A DNA stretch of 64,000 nucleotides. Origin: Prado023 sp963798745 (GTDB lineage Bacteria; Actinomycetota; Actinomycetes; S36-B12; CAIYMF01). The stretch covers positions 124,001 to 188,000 of the forward strand of contig CAWCUF010000001.1 in the NCBI GenBank assembly GCA_963798745.1, given 5' to 3'. Below, piece after piece: positions 62,256-64,000 of this stretch; position 1 is the stretch's first letter, and each line of letters opens with the position of its first letter. The translations under genes and the position numbers were made by a program. Under the pieces are notes generated by a model. It made no database searches. It had not been told where the DNA came from and worked only from the letters and a program-made list of their open reading frames with translations.

Positions 62256-62309
62256 TTGGACTACTTGACCGGGCAGGCTACCGCGAGGGTGCGCCGACCC
62301 GAAGCGACC

Positions 62310-62339
62310 AGTGTAGGTGTGATCCGCGCCCCGGTCCAA
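62310..62339 (-). promoter_or_regulatory. tRNA-Trp promoter
   Basis: -35 TTGGAC (62334-62339) in GCGTTTGGAC, 18-nt spacer, -10 TACACT (62310-62315) on the minus strand, about 55 nt before the tRNA. It may also drive secE-nusG-rplK-rplA. Confidence 0.75.
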
Positions 62340-62417
62340 ACGCCTCCTCGCGACCGGTTGACGCCCCGTGGGACGACCAGATCCGATCACCCGAGCCCCA
62401 CCCTGGCCCGGCTTCAC

Positions 62418-62423
62418 TACGAT
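62418..62423 (+). promoter_or_regulatory. Candidate -10 element of a leaderless aminotransferase mRNA
   Basis: TACGAT on the plus strand, 7 nt before the ATG at 62431, with no Shine-Dalgarno sequence. Confidence 0.45.
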
Positions 62424-62430
62424 GAGCCGC

Positions 62431-63651
62431 ATGCCTGCCCAGACGCCCGCCCAGCCCCGAGTCTCTGCCCGGATCGGTGCGATCGCCGAGTCCGCAACCC
62501 TGGCCGTGGATGCCAGGGCCAAGGCCCTCAAGGCCGCTGGTCGGCCGGTGATCGGTTTCGGCGCCGGCGAGCCGGACTTCCCCACCCCGGACTACATCGT
62601 CGAGGCCGCTGCGGCGGCCTGCCACGATCCGCGCTGGCACCGCTACACCCCCGCCGGTGGACTGCCCCAGCTCAAGGAGGCCGTGGCCGCCAAGACCCTG
62701 CGCGACTCCGGGCTGACGGTGCGACCCGGCGACATCCTGATCACCAACGGCGGCAAGCAGGCGCTGTACAACGCGTTCGCCGCACTGCTCGACCCGGGCG
62801 ACGAGGTCCTGCTGCCCGCCCCGTACTGGACGACCTACCCCGAGTCGATCGCCCTGGCCGGGGGCACCACGGTGGTCGTGCCGACCTCGCCGGGCAGCGG
62901 CTACCGGGCCAGCATCGAGGCGCTGGAGGCCGCCCGGACCCCGGCGACCAAGGCGTTGGTGTTCGTCTCGCCGTCCAACCCGACCGGCGCGGTGTACACG
63001 CCGGGCGACGTCGCGGCGATCGGTCGGTGGGCCGTCGAGCACGACCTCTGGGTGATCACCGACGAGATCTACGAGCACCTCGTCTACGGCGATGCGCAGT
63101 TCGCCTCGATGCCGGTCGAGGTTCCCGAACTGGCCGGGAAGTGCATCGTGGTCAATGGCGTGGCCAAGACCTACGCGATGACCGGTTGGCGGGTCGGCTG
63201 GCTGATCGGGCCCAGCGACATCGTGAAGGCAGCGACCAACCTGCAGTCGCACGCCACCTCGAATGTGGCCAACGTGTCCCAGATCGCCGCCCTGGCAGCG
63301 GTGTCCGGCGACCTGTCCGCGGTCGAGGCGATGCGGGTGGCCTTCGACCGGCGCCGCCGGCGCATCGTCGAACTGCTCTCGGCCATCCCGGGCGTGGTGT
63401 GCCCGGAGCCGGAGGGCGCGTTCTACGTCTATCCCTCGGTCGAGGGCCTGCTCGGCCGAGAGCTGCGGGGGCAGCGCCCGGCCAGCTCCAACGAGCTCGC
63501 GGCGCTGATCCTCGACGAGGTCGAGGTCGCGGTGGTGCCCGGGGAGGCGTTCGGCACGCCCGGGTTCCTGCGGCTGTCCTACGCCCTGGGCGACGCGGAT
63601 CTCGAGGAGGGCGTGGCCCGGTTGGCCACGCTGCTCGGCGAGGCGCGCTGA
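62431..63651 (+). CDS. Pyridoxal phosphate-dependent aminotransferase, class I (aspartate-type)
   Basis: 406 residues, fold-type I subgroup Ib, most like aspartate/prephenate aminotransferases. GFGAGEPDFPTPDYI, FVSPSNPTGAVYT, VITDEIYEHLVY, PLP-lysine segment NGVAKTYAMTGWRVGW and a C-terminal FLRLSYALGD with the carboxylate-binding Arg. The ATG at 62431 gives a normal N-terminus; another at 62422 is in frame. Divergent from tRNA-Trp. Position next to murB and tRNA-Trp is common in actinobacteria. Substrate preference cannot be read from sequence alone. Confidence 0.92.
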   Translation: MPAQTPAQPRVSARIGAIAESATLAVDARAKALKAAGRPVIGFGAGEPDFPTPDYIVEAAAAACHDPRWHRYTPAGGLPQLKEAVAAKTLRDSGLTVRPGDILITNGGKQALYNAFAALLDPGDEVLLPAPYWTTYPESIALAGGTTVVVPTSPGSGYRASIEALEAARTPATKALVFVSPSNPTGAVYTPGDVAAIGRWAVEHDLWVITDEIYEHLVYGDAQFASMPVEVPELAGKCIVVNGVAKTYAMTGWRVGWLIGPSDIVKAATNLQSHATSNVANVSQIAALAAVSGDLSAVEAMRVAFDRRRRRIVELLSAIPGVVCPEPEGAFYVYPSVEGLLGRELRGQRPASSNELAALILDEVEVAVVPGEAFGTPGFLRLSYALGDADLEEGVARLATLLGEAR

Positions 63652-63746
63652 GCCTGGCGACCAGGTCGGGCGGTCCGCTGAACGCTGAGCCGGGCGACAC
63701 CGTCGGCCGGTTGGCCGAGGGCGCGGTCGGTGTGGATCGGGTGGAC

Positions 63747-64000
63747 CTACAGCGCGCAGCCGACCAGGACCGGCTCGTTGACCAGCACGATCCCGAACCG
63801 CCGTGCGACCCCGGCGCGCACGGCCCGAGCCAGTTCGAGCAGGTCGTGGGCGGTGGCGCCGCCCCGGTTGGTCAGCGCCAGCGAGTGCTTGGTCGACAGC
63901 GAGGCGGGGGCACCGGGCCGCACGGCGTAGCCCCGTGGGAATCCTGCCCGCGAGATCAGCCAGGCCGCCGAGGTCTTGACCCGACCATCGGGCAGGTCGA
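63747..64000 (-). CDS. murB: UDP-N-acetylmuramate dehydrogenase MurB, 3' end only
   Basis: 84 C-terminal residues are visible before the TAG at 63747-63749; the 5' part lies beyond the window. The segment VKTSAAWLISRAGFPRGYAVRPG is followed by LSTKHSLALTNRGGATAHD, the conserved MurB C-terminal domain including the catalytic region that reduces enolpyruvyl-UDP-GlcNAc. It is convergent with the aminotransferase, 95 nt away. Confidence 0.92.
   Translation of the reverse strand, partial: DLPDGRVKTSAAWLISRAGFPRGYAVRPGAPASLSTKHSLALTNRGGATAHDLLELARAVRAGVARRFGIVLVNEPVLVGCAL

Overview
The window is a slice of a high-GC (about 70 percent) actinomycete chromosome and is almost entirely core genome. The evidence for an actinomycete is the GC-rich third codon positions, the frequent GTG and TTG starts, the tsaE-alr-nnrDE-glmS-glmM cluster next to rplM-rpsI, the glgX-treY-treZ trehalose cassette, and zinc-ribbon (C+) forms of S4, S14 and L36. 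Micrococcales or a neighbouring order is plausible, but the genus cannot be fixed from sequence alone. No CRISPR array, IS element, prophage or recognisable defence system was found.

Layout, left to right. 1-11650 (minus strand): a cut-off membrane histidine kinase, the tRNA threonylcarbamoyladenosine genes tsaD, rimI, tsaB and tsaE joined by 4-8 nt overlaps, an alpha/beta hydrolase, alr, nnrDE, glmS and glmM. glmM carries an apparent one-base frameshift. 11790-18279 (plus): glgX, treY and treZ, which convert glycogen to trehalose. 18430-24928 (mainly minus): rplM-rpsI, a DinB-like protein, a plus-strand alkyltransferase-like protein, an ABC-F ATPase, a 700 bp non-coding stretch with interleaved inverted repeats, truA and rplQ. 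24981-42369 (minus): the alpha, spc and S10 ribosomal clusters, interrupted by an orphan AAA ATPase between map and infA. 42495-46871 (minus): tuf, fusA, rpsG, rpsL. 47232-61826 (minus): a DUF4190-like membrane protein, rpoC, rpoB, rplL, rplJ, lysS, rplA, rplK and nusG, then secE and tRNA-Trp. 62431-64000: a plus-strand aminotransferase and the 3' end of murB on the minus strand.

The genes supply the translation and transcription machinery (most of the ribosomal proteins, EF-Tu, EF-G, IF-1, RNA polymerase alpha, beta and beta', NusG), the Sec translocon (SecY, SecE, with Adk and Map), peptidoglycan precursors (Alr, GlmS, GlmM, MurB), tRNA modification (TsaBDE, TruA) and trehalose synthesis.

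No clear new system stands out. The most interesting signals are non-coding or architectural. Five stable-RNA or translation promoters share a TTTGG -35 core at 17-18 nt from a TANNCT -10. Several genes look leaderless, with TANNNT 6-7 nt before the start codon. Long perfect palindromes lie behind the rpsI and rpoC terminators. Two inverted-repeat pairs interleave as B'-A'-B-A at 22836-22988. The fusA 3' end is duplicated and creates a 17-codon ORF. RpoB has two substitutions in the rifampicin region. Several ribosomal proteins and NusG carry unusual Ala/Glu-rich tails.
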